The notes below the pieces were generated by a model. It searched no databases. It was not told the DNA's origin and was given only the letters and a program-made list of their open reading frames with translations. The translations under genes were made by a program, and so were the position numbers. DNA of 64,000 nucleotides from Sphingopyxis sp. JAI108 (GTDB taxonomy: Bacteria; Pseudomonadota; Alphaproteobacteria; Sphingomonadales; Sphingomonadaceae). The DNA lies in contig NZ_JACCCJ010000001.1 in NCBI RefSeq assembly GCF_013410105.1, positions 2,216,052-2,280,051 on the forward strand, in the 5' to 3' direction. Positions 50,701-57,088 of this stretch are shown in pieces. The number at the start of each line of letters is the position of its first letter. Position 1 is the stretch's first letter.

Positions 50701-52798
50701 CGATGCCGCCGGTCCGGGTAATCGCACCGAAGTGGACATCAAGGCTTCCGCCGCTGCCGGAGGTCCCGCCGATCGTGTTAGCGCCAACGGTGATGTTAAG
50801 GCCGTCGAAGGTTTGCGTGTTGGCCTCGCCTGCCGCGCCAGCGAGTCTCAGCGTCCCGCCGGACATGTTGAGGGTGGAAGCGGCATCGATGATGTCGCTG
50901 ACCGGTCCGCCGGCGGGAGCGAAATTGAGCGCGAGCGTGCCGCCCTGGATATTGGTGTCGCCGCTATAGGTGCTTGCCCCAGCCAAGGTCAGCACCCCCG
51001 TCCCAAGCTTGGTGAGGCTGCCGGAGCCGGTGATACTGCCGGCGAAGCTGTTGGCGGTTGTCGTGTCGAGGGTCAGTATGGCATTACCCAGCGCCAAGGT
51101 TCCGCCCGTACCGTTGAGGGCGGGGAGCGCCAGGTCAAAGCCGTTGAGGTCTAACGTACCGGCATTGATCGTGACGCCCGTCGTCGTGCCCAGCGCGGAG
51201 GCGTTGCCCGCGCGCAACGTGCCACCGTTCATCGTGACGGTACCGGTTCGCGTATTGACGCCGTCCAGAACCCAGGTGCCGCTCCCGCTACTGGCCAGGT
51301 TGCCGTTCCCCGAAACGACGCCCGAGAAACTGTTGGTTCCGGCGAAGCTGCCGCCGAGCGTCAGCGTGTCGGTGCCGCCCGCGATGAAGGCTAGATTGCC
51401 GCTGAGATTGAGCGCGCCCGTGCCGTCGTTAAGAACGGACGTCGCGCCATCGCTGCTCCAGGTACGGTTGCTGCCGCCGCCGATGCCGGTGTAGCTGAGC
51501 TGGCCGAGATTGCCGAGACTGATCGTCGACGCCGTACCGAGCGAACTCGCAAGTCCGGCATCAGCGAGGACCGGTGCGCGGACGATTCCTCCGGAGACGC
51601 CGGCATTGCCGGTGAAGGTGTTGGCGCCCCCCAAGGTGATGCTCCCGGCCGCGCTGGCGCCGAATCCCACGCTGCCGCTGCCGCTGATCACGCCCAGCAA
51701 CTCGAAATCGGCCGTTTCGGCGATGAAGGAGGTGGGAGTGACGGAAATGTCGCCGGTCAGCGTCAGTGTGCCCGTGCCCCGCTGCCGAAACACGCGTTGG
51801 GGTCCGCCCGCCAGCACCCAGTTACGGTTCGAGCTGTCGCCGTCGCCGGTATAGATAATGTTGTCTGAGTATTGGCTTCCTCCGGCGAAGGTGATGGTGC
51901 CATTGGCCACGGTCGTCGGCGCACCGAGCGAGCTCGCTTCGCCCAGGTTGCGGACCGAAGAGAAGAAAACGGAGCCCGACCCCTGACCGACGCCATTCAA
52001 TCGGGTCGTGCCCGTATAGGTGTTGGCGTCATTCGTCAGTCTTACACCGGAAAACACGCTGATATTGCCGCTTCCAGTGTAGAGCGCGGAACCTGTCCCG
52101 GCGCCGCTGACCGAAAGAGTTGTGCTATCATCAATTGTCACGGTCCGGCTGGTGCTGCCTGTGTCGAGGATAAAGCTGGCATTTGCCGTGGTGAAGATGT
52201 TGTTGCTGGCATTGCCTAGAGCTGCGTCAGAGGCGGCGCGCAATGTGCCGCCGCTCAGCGTTATGCCGCCGCTGAACGTATTGGCTCCGGTCAGGAAGAG
52301 TTGGGCGTTCCCGGTCTTGGTAAGGCCGCTGGTGCCCGCGATTACCGAATTGATCGTCGCGTGGCCGATCGTGTTGATGGTGGGCGTCGTGCCGCCGAGC
52401 GTCAGCGTATTGCCGCTGATCACCCAGTTGTTCACGGTCTGGAACCTCATATTATGAACGATGATCGGCTCGGTCAGGTTAACCGTGCCCACGGTCGTGG
52501 TCGTGCCCGGCGCGGTGATACCGAAGATGGCGTTGTCGAGCGCGCTATTGTCCCAGAGATGGTAGGGACCCAGCACGTCGCTGTTCGATTCGCTCCATAC
52601 TGGATCGGCCGTGTTCCAGTCGCCGTTGCCGCCGCTGCCGGTCCCCGTGCTGTTGGCGTCCCAGTAGCGGTCCTGATCCTGCGCATGGGCGACGGATGGC
52701 AGGCCGAGCAGCACGATGGCAGAAAGCGAAGCACCACAGAGCAGATGATCGCTGAGCGTAGCACTCCGACGCCTGCTTGATCCGATACGCTTCCTCAT
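38774..52798 (-). CDS. Giant repeat autotransporter (type V secretion) surface protein
   Basis: Outer-membrane autotransporter of 4,674 residues. ATG 52798 has GAGAGGAAA upstream, then a ~38-residue basic signal peptide ending SVAHAQD. The passenger (~4,300 residues) is built from PATR-type beta-helix units with about thirty N-x-Y/F-x-G-x-T motifs (NSYTGGT, NNYTGGT, NTYAGGT). The N-terminal third carries IGASS...TDRGFTL modules; the C-terminal part carries five FWDG...GGDGTW modules in alternating long and short repeat units. The last ~285 residues are the beta-barrel (GGVGMWGRIESTR to a terminal RVSF with C-terminal Phe). No lesion interrupts the 14-kb frame, implying strong selection. Adhesion or surface-layer roles are likely (inference). 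Confidence 0.93.
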   Translation of the reverse strand: MRKRIGSSRRRSATLSDHLLCGASLSAIVLLGLPSVAHAQDQDRYWDANSTGTGSGGNGDWNTADPVWSESNSDVLGPYHLWDNSALDNAIFGITAPGTTTTVGTVNLTEPIIVHNMRFQTVNNWVISGNTLTLGGTTPTINTIGHATINSVIAGTSGLTKTGNAQLFLTGANTFSGGITLSGGTLRAASDAALGNASNNIFTTANASFILDTGSTSRTVTIDDSTTLSVSGAGTGSALYTGSGNISVFSGVRLTNDANTYTGTTRLNGVGQGSGSVFFSSVRNLGEASSLGAPTTVANGTITFAGGSQYSDNIIYTGDGDSSNRNWVLAGGPQRVFRQRGTGTLTLTGDISVTPTSFIAETADFELLGVISGSGSVGFGASAAGSITLGGANTFTGNAGVSGGIVRAPVLADAGLASSLGTASTISLGNLGQLSYTGIGGGSNRTWSSDGATSVLNDGTGALNLSGNLAFIAGGTDTLTLGGSFAGTNSFSGVVSGNGNLASSGSGTWVLDGVNTRTGTVTMNGGTLRAGNASALGTTTGVTINAGTLDLNGFDLALPALNGTGGTLALGNAILTLDTTTANSFAGSITGSGSLTKLGTGVLTLAGASTYSGDTNIQGGTLALNFAPAGGPVSDIIDAASTLNMSGGTLRLAGAAGEANTQTFDGLNITVGANTIGGTSGSGGSLDVHFGAITRTGGIVNFNLPTSGNFTTSNTSLGGWATVNGTDYAKVVGGSILAFTDADYTDKDDASTWANGEFISDSDGDAESYFGTVGSSIQLGGLQFTTPDATATVAIADGQTLGVDGTIIIAPSVLANNQTITGGNLTGLSGAGGVLGVLHNGTGTLTVSSTIVDNGGATGFTKGGQGTVSLTGASTYTGATMLSNGRLIVNSIGDGGAASAIGASSAAPASLVLEGGILQYTGDTVTTDRGFTLVNGGLSRTIEIASGAANLTFTGLVTSPDDAGLIKTGGGTLTLANAANDYVGVTRVEDGILSVGTLAEGGQVSGIGAATSDSTNLVLLNGGTLQYTGGSVDIDRGFTIENGAGRIDVSAMATELTVGGAIAGAGRLEKYGDGTLVLAGTSSYTGITVVNAGTLRAGAALAGGSTTGVFGTVSSAMTVNAGATLDLADNSNQIGALNGGGNVTLGALAGTTLTIGGANSGSPGFTGTISGAGNVTHTNGTQVMTGCGNSYDGITTITGAFGGSVLSTDCIQNGGVNSGIGASDRDPGNLVLQNSGILNYTAVGTNQTTDRGFTLGAGFGYIQVSDPGTTLEFTGATVGPGSLIKRGAGTLILSGVSSSTGETRVEGGILRAGSATAFGTGSFTLSNVAGAVLDLNGFNMSASVLSGGGAAGGNVQLGSGTLTVGGANGTYAGLITGTGGFVKTGGGTQYLSGCNSNFTGGTSVTGGILQVQCLTNGGTNSSIGASSNAASNLVVNNGALTYLGAGSSTDRLMTIGGTAQILSSGTGAVDFTNTGAIVFANPNSAQIVRLGGTYLGDNRFGLRLDNNGAGVTSFIKQDAGTWILTNSGSGYTGTTQILGGVLGVDKLSNGGVGSSIGTSSNAASNLIIGSGSTLRYTGTGDSTDRRFTLATGTTFIESSGTGAVNFTNTGAVSYSGGGARVMALGGTNADDNVMGATIGNLNASNITSLAKNDSGKWILTGANSYTGATNVNAGTLIIGNGGTAGSIVSSTINVANGTALGFNRSDALTIGGTIQGQGAVQQLGAGTTVLTGTNSYTGGTTIAQGTLQLGNGGPTGSIVGDVVNNGTLTFNRNNAYGFSGTISGTGAVRQIGSGTTTLTGTNSYQGGTSITGGTLQVSSDANLGAASGGLTFNGGTLNTTASFTSGRATNLAGAGTFSTDAGTTLTLTGAVSGPGALTKTGTGALVLVADNNYTGGTTISAGTLQVGNGGATGSIAGNVLNNGALVVNRSGTLALGGTILGGGSFTQAGPGTTVLTGNNTYAGPTIVNSGTLLVNGNQAGATNLTSVASGATLGGTGTIGGSVTIADGGTLAAGSNGVGALTVNGNLALGNASQLNFEFGQANVPGGPLNDLVNVGGNLTLGGVVNVNQTSGGSFGPGVYRMFNYSGALTNNGLALGTMPPGSDVFVQTAIAGQVNLANTAGLTLNFWDGTGQPKNDGTIQGGDGTWVLGGGQNDWTEVNGAINADYAQDSFAIFQGASGTVTVDNGSGNVLTAGMQFAADGYTIAGAPLTLTGSDALIRTGDGSPADAGITTTITAELTGSARLVKDLGGTLVLTGTNSYTGGTAVNGGTLSISSDTNLGDAAGGLSLNGGVLNNTADINSTRVVDLAGSGTFLTDGSTTLTLNGVVSGAGALTKDGAGNLVLTADNAYAGGTTIVAGTLQLGNGGTSGAILGDVANDGIFAFNRSDSLTFAGAITGGGAVSQIGSGTTILTADNNYTGGTTISAGVLQLGAGGTTGGITGDVVNNAALIFNRSNEYSFAGLISGTGDVRQEGAGTTILTADNSYTGSTVISSGTLLINGNQTAANGTTNVLGGGALGGTGTIGGDVLVGGSATLTPGDATGPGTLTINGNLGFSPNAVLAYEFGQSDIVGGPLNDLVNVGGDLTLGGTLNVTTSGGGSFDPGIYRVINYGGTLTNNGLVIGTIPSGTDFYVQTSVANQVNLINTNGLALRFWDGAAGARNDGLITGGDGIWQNASGNDNWTLDDASINAPFLDSAFAIFGGAAGTISVDNGLGAVRASGMQFATDGYTITGQDLTLIGPQSVIRVGDGTAVGLGHTATIGSALIGNSQLVKSDLGTLVLSGTNNYTGGTRIDAGTLRISSDVNLGDAAGALTLNGGTLGTTATMSSNRAVDLLGAGTLLTDPGTTLTLGGTVSGTGGFTKAGVGDLVLTGANGFAGDVEVMAGSLFVNGDQSAAMGATNIALGATLGGSGIIGGNVAIADGATLAAGTNNVGTLTINGNLALGAGSVLDFEFGAANIAGGALNDLVNVGGDLTLDGTINVTVPAGGSFGPGIYRAFNYGGALSDNGLALGALPGGSSVSVQTAIAGQVNLVNTAGLTLSFWDGAAGPKNDGAVNGGDGVWRVGGGSNNWTSASGTPNADYAQDSFAIFSAAPGTVTIDNVGGNVLASGMQFASDGYRVTGDALTLTGTGAIVQVGDGSAASSGYTATIDAALTGAAQLVKTDAGTLVLAGTNTYAGGTAINGGTVRVSSDANLGDAAGGLSLDGGTLNTTADMASNRAVDLAGAGSFLADGGTTLTLNGVVSGAGALTKDGAGSLVLTADNGYAGGTTIAAGTLQLGNGGTSGSISGNVANNGVLAFNRADSLIFAGAITGNGAVNQIGTGTTILTANNNYTGGSTISAGVLQLGNGGTTGGITGDVVNNAALAFNRSDAVTYAGLISGTGTLTQVGSGTMVLTGANSYTGATSVDRGTLLVNGDQSAATGLTAVASGATLGGTGIIGGDVSVADGAALAPGAGGAGALTVKGVLSFAAGASLAYDFGLANAPGNPLNDVVHVGGDLTLDGTIDVAVTPGGAFDIGLYRVINYGGTLTDNGLAIGTMPAGSDVFVQTAVANQVNLINTGGAVLSFWDGAAGPKFDGAVNGGDGTWQNGTGNDNWTDASGAVNAPFDDDTFAIFTGAPGTVTIDNGLGAVIASGLQFAVDGYTVTGGDLTLTGPQSAIRVGDGTAAGTTYTATLASAITGSAQLVKTDAGTLVLTGANSYTGGTAINGGTLQIASDANLGAAAGGLSLNGGALNTTADLSSARAVDLTGAGTFLTDDGTTLTLTGTVSGTGGLTKSGAGTLILSGTGSHAGATDVAAGTLLVNGSFAGATGPTNVASGASLGGTGTIGGDVILAFGATLTPGAGGAGTLTIAGDLSLAAGTTLAWEFGAANVAGGALNDLVNVGGDLTLDGTIDVTVPAGGAFDVGVYRVFNYGGTLTDNGLGLGTLPAGSDVAVQTSIAGQVNLVNSAGLTLNFWDGAAGPKNNGVINGGTGTWQNSTGNDNWTDANGAVNAAYTDGAFAVFGGTGGTVTVDNGLGQVSAAGLQFAATGYTITGDGIALTGPQSTIRVGDGSTAGAGFTATINAALSGDTELVKTDAGTLVLGGTNSYIGGTRVTGGTVQIASDANLGAVSGAVTLDGGTLATSANVTSARNVVMAGAGTLATADGTTFTLGGLFSGTGALTKAGAGTLLVTGDSSGFAGTTTVSAGTLAVTGSLGGAVGVNSGARLEGTGAVGNLTNGGVVAPGRDGFGTLTVGGSYTGSGGTLEIEAALGGDSSQADRLVVTNGTSGTTAISVTNRGGLGAQTVEGIKIIDVTGGTSAGTFTLDGDYNFEGSPAVIAGAFGYRLFQGGVATPGDGDWYLRSALLDPQNEPQGPLYQPGVPLYESYAATLQTLNRLPTLQQRVGNRQWSGFTQGGVGMWGRIESTRHRPDAAFSTSGTDLDVDNWSLQAGFDKALVDNAEDTIIAGINGRYGTADARVRSRFGNGSIDTSGYGVGATLTWYESTGFYADAQAQVSWYRSDLESDILGTLADNNHGSGETFSLEVGKRASVGGGLSVTPQIQMIYSHVRFDSFVDPNDASVSSDRTGSLKTRWGISLDHQKSWDGSGGARRSHLYGIVNLSHEWLDGSIVGVSGTPLARRDERLWGEVGLGGSYSWNNDRFTLFAEISADTAIDDFGDSNNLRGNAGFRVSF
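40924..42090 (-). repeat. Autotransporter short repeat unit, 1,167 bp
   Basis: Measured between successive copies of the CGTCCCAGAA anchor (plus strand) that encodes FWDG. 1,167 bp, 389 codons. One of four units in the array 40924-46410. Confidence 0.85.
42091..43665 (-). repeat. Autotransporter long repeat unit, 1,575 bp
   Basis: Distance between FWDG anchors; 1,575 bp, 525 codons. It contains extra TGGTTI/QLGNGG elements relative to the short unit. Confidence 0.85.
43666..44832 (-). repeat. Autotransporter short repeat unit, 1,167 bp, second copy
   Basis: Exactly the same length as 40924-42090, so the short-long pair is repeated as a ~2.74-kb higher-order unit. Confidence 0.85.
44833..46410 (-). 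repeat. Autotransporter long repeat unit, 1,578 bp, second copy
   Basis: One codon longer than 42091-43665. Pairs with 43666-44832 to form the second ~2.74-kb higher-order unit; a fifth FWDG module begins the array at 46411. Confidence 0.85.
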
Positions 52799-53400
52799 GG
52801 CGCTTTCCTCTCTCGGTAATGGAGCGGGCAACATCTCAAGAAACTATTAATAAAGAATGCGGTACATCTCTTAAAGGATGGCCGAACGTTCGCAATCGGG
52901 TACCATGGGACACGACGGAGCGAGCACTCTGGGATATCGGTTGGAACCACTCGGGATGGAAACGATCCCCATGCGCAAGCTGATTCATCGTGCAAACCGA
53001 TGGACGATCACATTCCAGTAGGAGTTTCCGTTGACGATCGTGTCGCAATAGCCACCATTTCACGCCGCCAAGATCCACTACTTCGACATAGCAAAGGAAG
53101 GCGCGGCAATGCCGCTCCCGGCTTCGCGCAGTCCTTAGCGCCTGTAAAAATCAAGGGTCCCGCCCCCTTGCCGGGACCCTTCGACCCCGCCCGGGGGGAT
53201 TGGGGCGAGGCCATCTCAATGCGGCTTCGTTCATCTAATAGAATGCCCCGCCGACCGGCGCGCAGGGCTCGATATGGGACGCGATACAAGAGGGCGCGAT
53301 CGCCCGGCCAAACGCACCAGACTCATCCCGGTTTCGTGCGCGAACCAATTTCGCGGTATCGTCATCATGCCTCGTGTCGAGGAGAGTCCCGGGCCTGACG
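52799..53400. other. Intergenic region upstream of the giant autotransporter
   Basis: About 600 bases. It holds the ribosome site and AT-rich leader of the autotransporter gene (near 52835-52885) and a minus-strand intrinsic terminator for the SciP-like gene (53145-53181). No gene was found. Confidence 0.5.
53145..53181 (-). terminator. Rho-independent terminator downstream of the SciP-like gene
   Basis: Minus strand: AAGGGTCCCG (53181-53172), 9-base loop, CGGGACCCTT (53162-53153), then a T-rich tail TGATTTTTA. Perfect 10-bp stem, ~220 bases after the SciP-like stop. Confidence 0.8.
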
Positions 53401-53703
53401 CTATGACGACAGATATTCTTCCGGAAACCGTTCGCGATAATGCTGGATGCGCGTCGTGCGGAGACCCGGGACGCCGACGCGATCAAAGAGACGCTGCCAG
53501 TTCGCGAGTTCCTCAAGATCCATGCGATAGCGGGCGCAGGCTTCCTCGGGCGTCAGCAATCCGCCCTCCACCGCCGCGACCACCTGCGCCTTGCGTCGGC
53601 TGACCCACCGCGTGGTCTCGGGCGGCGGCAGATTGTCCAGGGTCAATTCCTCGCCCAGCGGGCCGATAACCGATGCCGGTCGTATCCTCCGATATTCGAG
53701 CAC
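53401..53703 (-). CDS. sciP: DUF1153 SciP-like regulator
   Basis: Small DNA-associated regulator of 100 residues. The DUF1153 pattern is clear: VIGPLGEELTLDNLPPPETTRWVSRRKAQVVAAVEGGLLTPEEACARYRMDLEELANW, a winged/helical domain. In Caulobacter, SciP binds CtrA and blocks its target promoters during the cell cycle; whether this copy plays the same role is inferred. The start is GTG 53703, with GGAGAG upstream. It is transcribed alone and ends at the strong terminator at 53145-53181. Divergent from the small gene at 53909. Confidence 0.85.
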   Translation of the reverse strand: MLEYRRIRPASVIGPLGEELTLDNLPPPETTRWVSRRKAQVVAAVEGGLLTPEEACARYRMDLEELANWQRLFDRVGVPGLRTTRIQHYRERFPEEYLSS

Positions 53704-53908
53704 GTCGACTCTCCGACCCGCGGCCTTCGCCGCCCAGTGCCCCCCGGCCTTGCAACGGGATCATGCTCGCGAAACCGGGTTAACGAAGGCTTGGTGGGCA
53801 GGGTTAATTGCGGCGAATGGAGCGCGCGCGGAAACGTCCTGATGTCGATGCCACTTTCCTCGCCGCCATGCGTATATCTCCCGGCGCTACGGACAGTTGG
53901 AGGTGGTG

Positions 53909-54169
53909 ATGGCGACCGAATGCACGGCCTACCGCGACGACAAGGGCTCGCTTCACCCGACGCCCGAAAGAGCGACCCTCGCCGATCTCGCCCATGTGCT
54001 GGGCCGCGTCGGCGAAGAAGGCGGAATGACCGCGGGCGTCGCCAAGCTGATCCTCGAGAAACGGGAGGAGATCGAGCGCGTCTTCGCCGAGCATGATGCG
54101 ATGCTCACCGCCCGCGCATCCTCCGGAAACGAGGCGGCCGAGGTCGTCCCGATCAAGGGCGCAAGCTGA
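53909..54169 (+). CDS. Small hypothetical protein
   Basis: Protein of 86 residues, MATECTAYRDDKGSLHPTPERATLADLAHVLGRVGEEGG, then AKLILEKREEIERVFAEHD. Not a named family. The first part (AYRDDKGSLHPTPERAT) resembles short conserved proteins of sphingomonads; the second half is a helix. No transmembrane segment. The GGAGGTGGTG site just before ATG 53909 is very good, which supports translation. Function unknown; it lies between the SciP-like gene and the decayed sigma locus. Confidence 0.6.
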   Translation: MATECTAYRDDKGSLHPTPERATLADLAHVLGRVGEEGGMTAGVAKLILEKREEIERVFAEHDAMLTARASSGNEAAEVVPIKGAS

Positions 54170-54294
54170 GCCTTGCCGGTCGGCATGTCCCAGCGAGTCT
54201 AGCCCATGTCATACCCCGTTGGACCGAAATAGTATCCAGACGGCGGCATGGCCCTCGACCTGCGGCCCGAACGCTGGCGCCTGCCGCCATGCCT

Positions 54295-55443
54295 TCACTT
54301 GTCGAGACCGACCCAGCCCGCTCCGCGTGCGGCACGTTCGGCGGCGGCGTCAAGCGGCGCGCCGTCCATCATCGCCGCCGCTGCCGACGTGAGCTCGCCT
54401 GACGATGCCTGTCGGTAATCCGCACTGCCTCGCCCCTGCATCGTGCGTTCAAGCGCCCAACCTGCACCCTCGCGGCAGCCGATGCCCGACAACGCCCGTC
54501 CCTCAAAGCTGCGGCAATAACGCCCGTCGCGGTCGCGGAAACTGAGTCGATACGTATCTCGGCCTCGGCTGGCTGGTTCGACGCGAGCTGGGTATCGAGC
54601 GCTCTGGCGAGCGGTCCCGATGCGACGAGCAAGCCGCCGGCGCTCGTCACGTCGGCCGCGGGCATCCACGGCTTCGTACCGATCGCAAACCCCGAGGAGG
54701 AGCGACGCCGCGATCGCGCCCAAATGGATCGGAGCGAAGTGCAGGCGCCTGACCTTGCGGCGCGCGGCGAGGCTGGTGGCGATTGTCGCGTCCGGCATCA
54801 GGAGGGCGCGCAGCCGCTCGGGCACCGGCTCGTCGGCAACGGGCGCATAATGCGCGGCCAATTGCGCCTTCAGCGCGCGGTACCGCGGGATCTCGGCGGT
54901 GAGCGCAGCGTCGCCTTCGGCCTCGCGCGCGATCCGGCGCGCAGTCAAATCTCCCAGCAAGTGCATCAAGGTCTTACGCCCAAGCGAGAGACGTGATGTC
55001 ACGGAACCGATAGGGACGTCGAGTATCTCGGCCGCCTCGCGATAGGAATGGCCTTCTACCAGAACGAGCATCGCGACCTCGCGCTGCTGGTCGGGCAAGC
55101 GCGCCATCGCGCCATCGACATCGCCGCGGAGCGCGCCGGCCTCGACCTCGGCGGCGCCGTTGCCCGCGGTCTAGTTGACGGCTTCGTCGATCGGTGCATG
55201 GACGCCGCGCCGACCTGCTGCGCTGCGCTCGTCGATCCAGAGATTGCGGGTGATGCGGTACATCCAGCTATCCAGTCTCGTTCCCTGTTGCCATTGGCCC
55301 CGCATTTTCGGGGCGCGCTCGATCGCGGCCTGGCAGAGATCGTCGGCGTCGCCGACATTGCGCGCCAGCCCGCGCGCCAGCCCGCGCGCAAAACGGCACA
55401 GACGCGGCAGCAGCTCGACCAGTTCCTCTTCGAAGCGCATCAT
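54295..55443 (-). pseudogene. Decayed ECF sigma factor fused to anti-sigma factor remains
   Basis: ATG 55443 starts MMRFEEELVELLPRLCRFARGLAR and RNVGDADDLCQ, sigma region 2 of an ECF factor, up to an in-frame amber TAG at 55173-55171. The same frame then continues with region 4 (REVAMLVLVEGHSYREAAEILDVPIGSVTSRL). After LLGDL it runs straight into the middle of an anti-sigma factor (RIAREAEGDAALTAEI, ADEPVPERLRALL) without that gene's start. Two more frameshifts follow: an extra G in GGGG (54690-54693) before a shifted GTKPWMPAADVTSAGG segment, and a lost G near 54548 before SFRDRDGRYCRSFEG. A stress-response regulatory unit has decayed, or the sequence has errors here. Confidence 0.75.
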
Positions 55444-55796
55444 CGCCTTTCTTGTTCGAGGAAGAAACGACCGCCTTCTATCGGTTCTTCCGCAGCCTGC
55501 TAAATTTTTCGGCGATGACGGGTTCAGCCCCGCGTCACATTCGGGAGGACCGGAGCGCCGACACGCATCTGGTTGGGAACCGGCTCCGGGAGTCCCTGTC
55601 ACGTTCAATGTCCATCGTATTGAATTGTCATAATATCGGCTTGTGGCCGGCTGCGGCGACGGGATTGGCTCGTGGGAGGCGTTCGCGGGGCGACTTGCCA
55701 TCGACGCGCGAAGCGCTCATCGTATCGGGCCGGCGAGGACTTGTGTTTCGGCGGGGCACGGAAATGGCGTGCAGACTCGTTTCAGGAGCGCAGATC
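55444..55796. other. Divergent promoter region, sigma relic and HWE kinase
   Basis: About 353 bases. It contains the start regions of the minus-strand sigma relic and the plus-strand kinase gene. A GGAAC at 55569 is followed by CGTT after 21 bases, too long for an EcfG-type promoter. Confidence 0.4.
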
Positions 55797-56906
55797 ATGA
55801 CCTCTAACGGTAACGCTTCGGCGGAACATGATATTGCACACTTCGATGCGGCCCACGTCCTATCGGTTCCGATGCCCATCGTTGTTGCGGGCTCGGACGG
55901 TTTGGATTCGGTTGACGCTCCCGATCCGCGTGACTGGCTCGCCGCGATTATCGACGGTTCCGGCGATGCGATCATTAGCAAGGATCTCCACGGCATCATC
56001 CAAAGCTGGAACCCGGGAGCGACCCGGCTCTTCGGCTACGCGCCCGAAGAAGTCATCGGTAAATCAATCACGATACTGATCCCGGAGGATCGGTTGAATG
56101 AAGAGCCGCGCATTCTCGCGGAGATCCAGCGCGGTAGACGTGTCCTTCCATTCGAAACCAGACGGTTGCGCAAGAATGGGGAGCTCGTCGACATTTCTCT
56201 GACCATTTCGCCGATCCACAATGCGCACGGGAACATCGTCGGCGCGTCAAAGGTCGCGCGCGACATAACCGAACGGCGGATGGCGCAGGAACAGCAACGA
56301 CTTCTCATGGGCGAGATGCGGCACCGCGTGAAGAACCTGTTCGCGCTCGCCAATGCGATCGTGACGATCAGTTCGAGGTCCGCTGGAAGCCTCGAACAGG
56401 TCGTGGAGACAATCCAGGACCGGCTACAAGCACTGGCGCGGGCACACGAGTTGACGATGTCGGATGCCGGAGACGCTACCGAACCGACACCGCAAACCGA
56501 TCTTCAGGCTCTGATCGAAGCCATACTCGCCCCCTATTCAGCCGACAATCGGATCGTCGTCGAGGGGCCCGAACTCCTTCTCGGCGGACGAGCGGTCACG
56601 CATGTCGCGCTCCTCCTGCACGAACTCGCGACGAATGCGGCAAAATATGGCTCGCTGTCCGTCTTCGAAGGCCGACTCGCAGTTCGCATTGAAAGCGACG
56701 GTGTTGATGTCCGTCTTCGTTGGGAAGAAACTGGCGGTCCCCGACCAGTGAGCGACGGCGGCGCAGCAGCGCGTGACAGCGAAGGATTCGGCACACGCCT
56801 CGAAAAGGGCATCGCCGCAACTTTGAAAGCGTCGATCGACCGCGAGTGGCGGCCATCCGGGCTCATTGTTTCCATCGTGGTCCCTCGCGCCGCGATAGAA
56901 CTCTGA
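55797..56906 (+). CDS. PAS-HWE family sensor histidine kinase
   Basis: Cytosolic sensor kinase of 369 residues. A PAS domain fills roughly 45-160 (DGSGDAIISKDLHGIIQSWNPGATRLFGY, with PEEVIGKS and the following ARDITERR). The HWE-type dimerisation helix has the phospho-acceptor His176 in MRHRVKNLFA, followed by an HATPase domain with HELATNAAKYGSL near 281 and the W-x-E motif LRWEETGG near 319, which names the family. Such kinases often feed the PhyR-EcfG general stress pathway in sphingomonads. No response regulator is adjacent. ATG 55797 has AGGAG upstream. Confidence 0.88.
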   Translation: MTSNGNASAEHDIAHFDAAHVLSVPMPIVVAGSDGLDSVDAPDPRDWLAAIIDGSGDAIISKDLHGIIQSWNPGATRLFGYAPEEVIGKSITILIPEDRLNEEPRILAEIQRGRRVLPFETRRLRKNGELVDISLTISPIHNAHGNIVGASKVARDITERRMAQEQQRLLMGEMRHRVKNLFALANAIVTISSRSAGSLEQVVETIQDRLQALARAHELTMSDAGDATEPTPQTDLQALIEAILAPYSADNRIVVEGPELLLGGRAVTHVALLLHELATNAAKYGSLSVFEGRLAVRIESDGVDVRLRWEETGGPRPVSDGGAAARDSEGFGTRLEKGIAATLKASIDREWRPSGLIVSIVVPRAAIEL

Positions 56907-57088
56907 ACTGCTCTTCAAAATTTATGCCGCATTAAAGACCCGGCCCCGATGTCTTATTGGAAAATCGCTTCCCCGGCGCGGTGGGATCGAAGACAAGTCG
57001 TGCCGAGAGCGACCGATAGCGGTCGGGCAGCTTTTCAGCCAGCCCCAAGACGAGCGGAGCTCCAAGCGCGTTCGCCGGCTGAACCGTC

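Noticed and set aside
38774..52798. Autotransporter repeats as a possible CRISPR or mobile-element array
   Set aside because: The repeats are codon-phased, span a single intact reading frame and encode PATR beta-helix units; no spacer structure or transposase is present.
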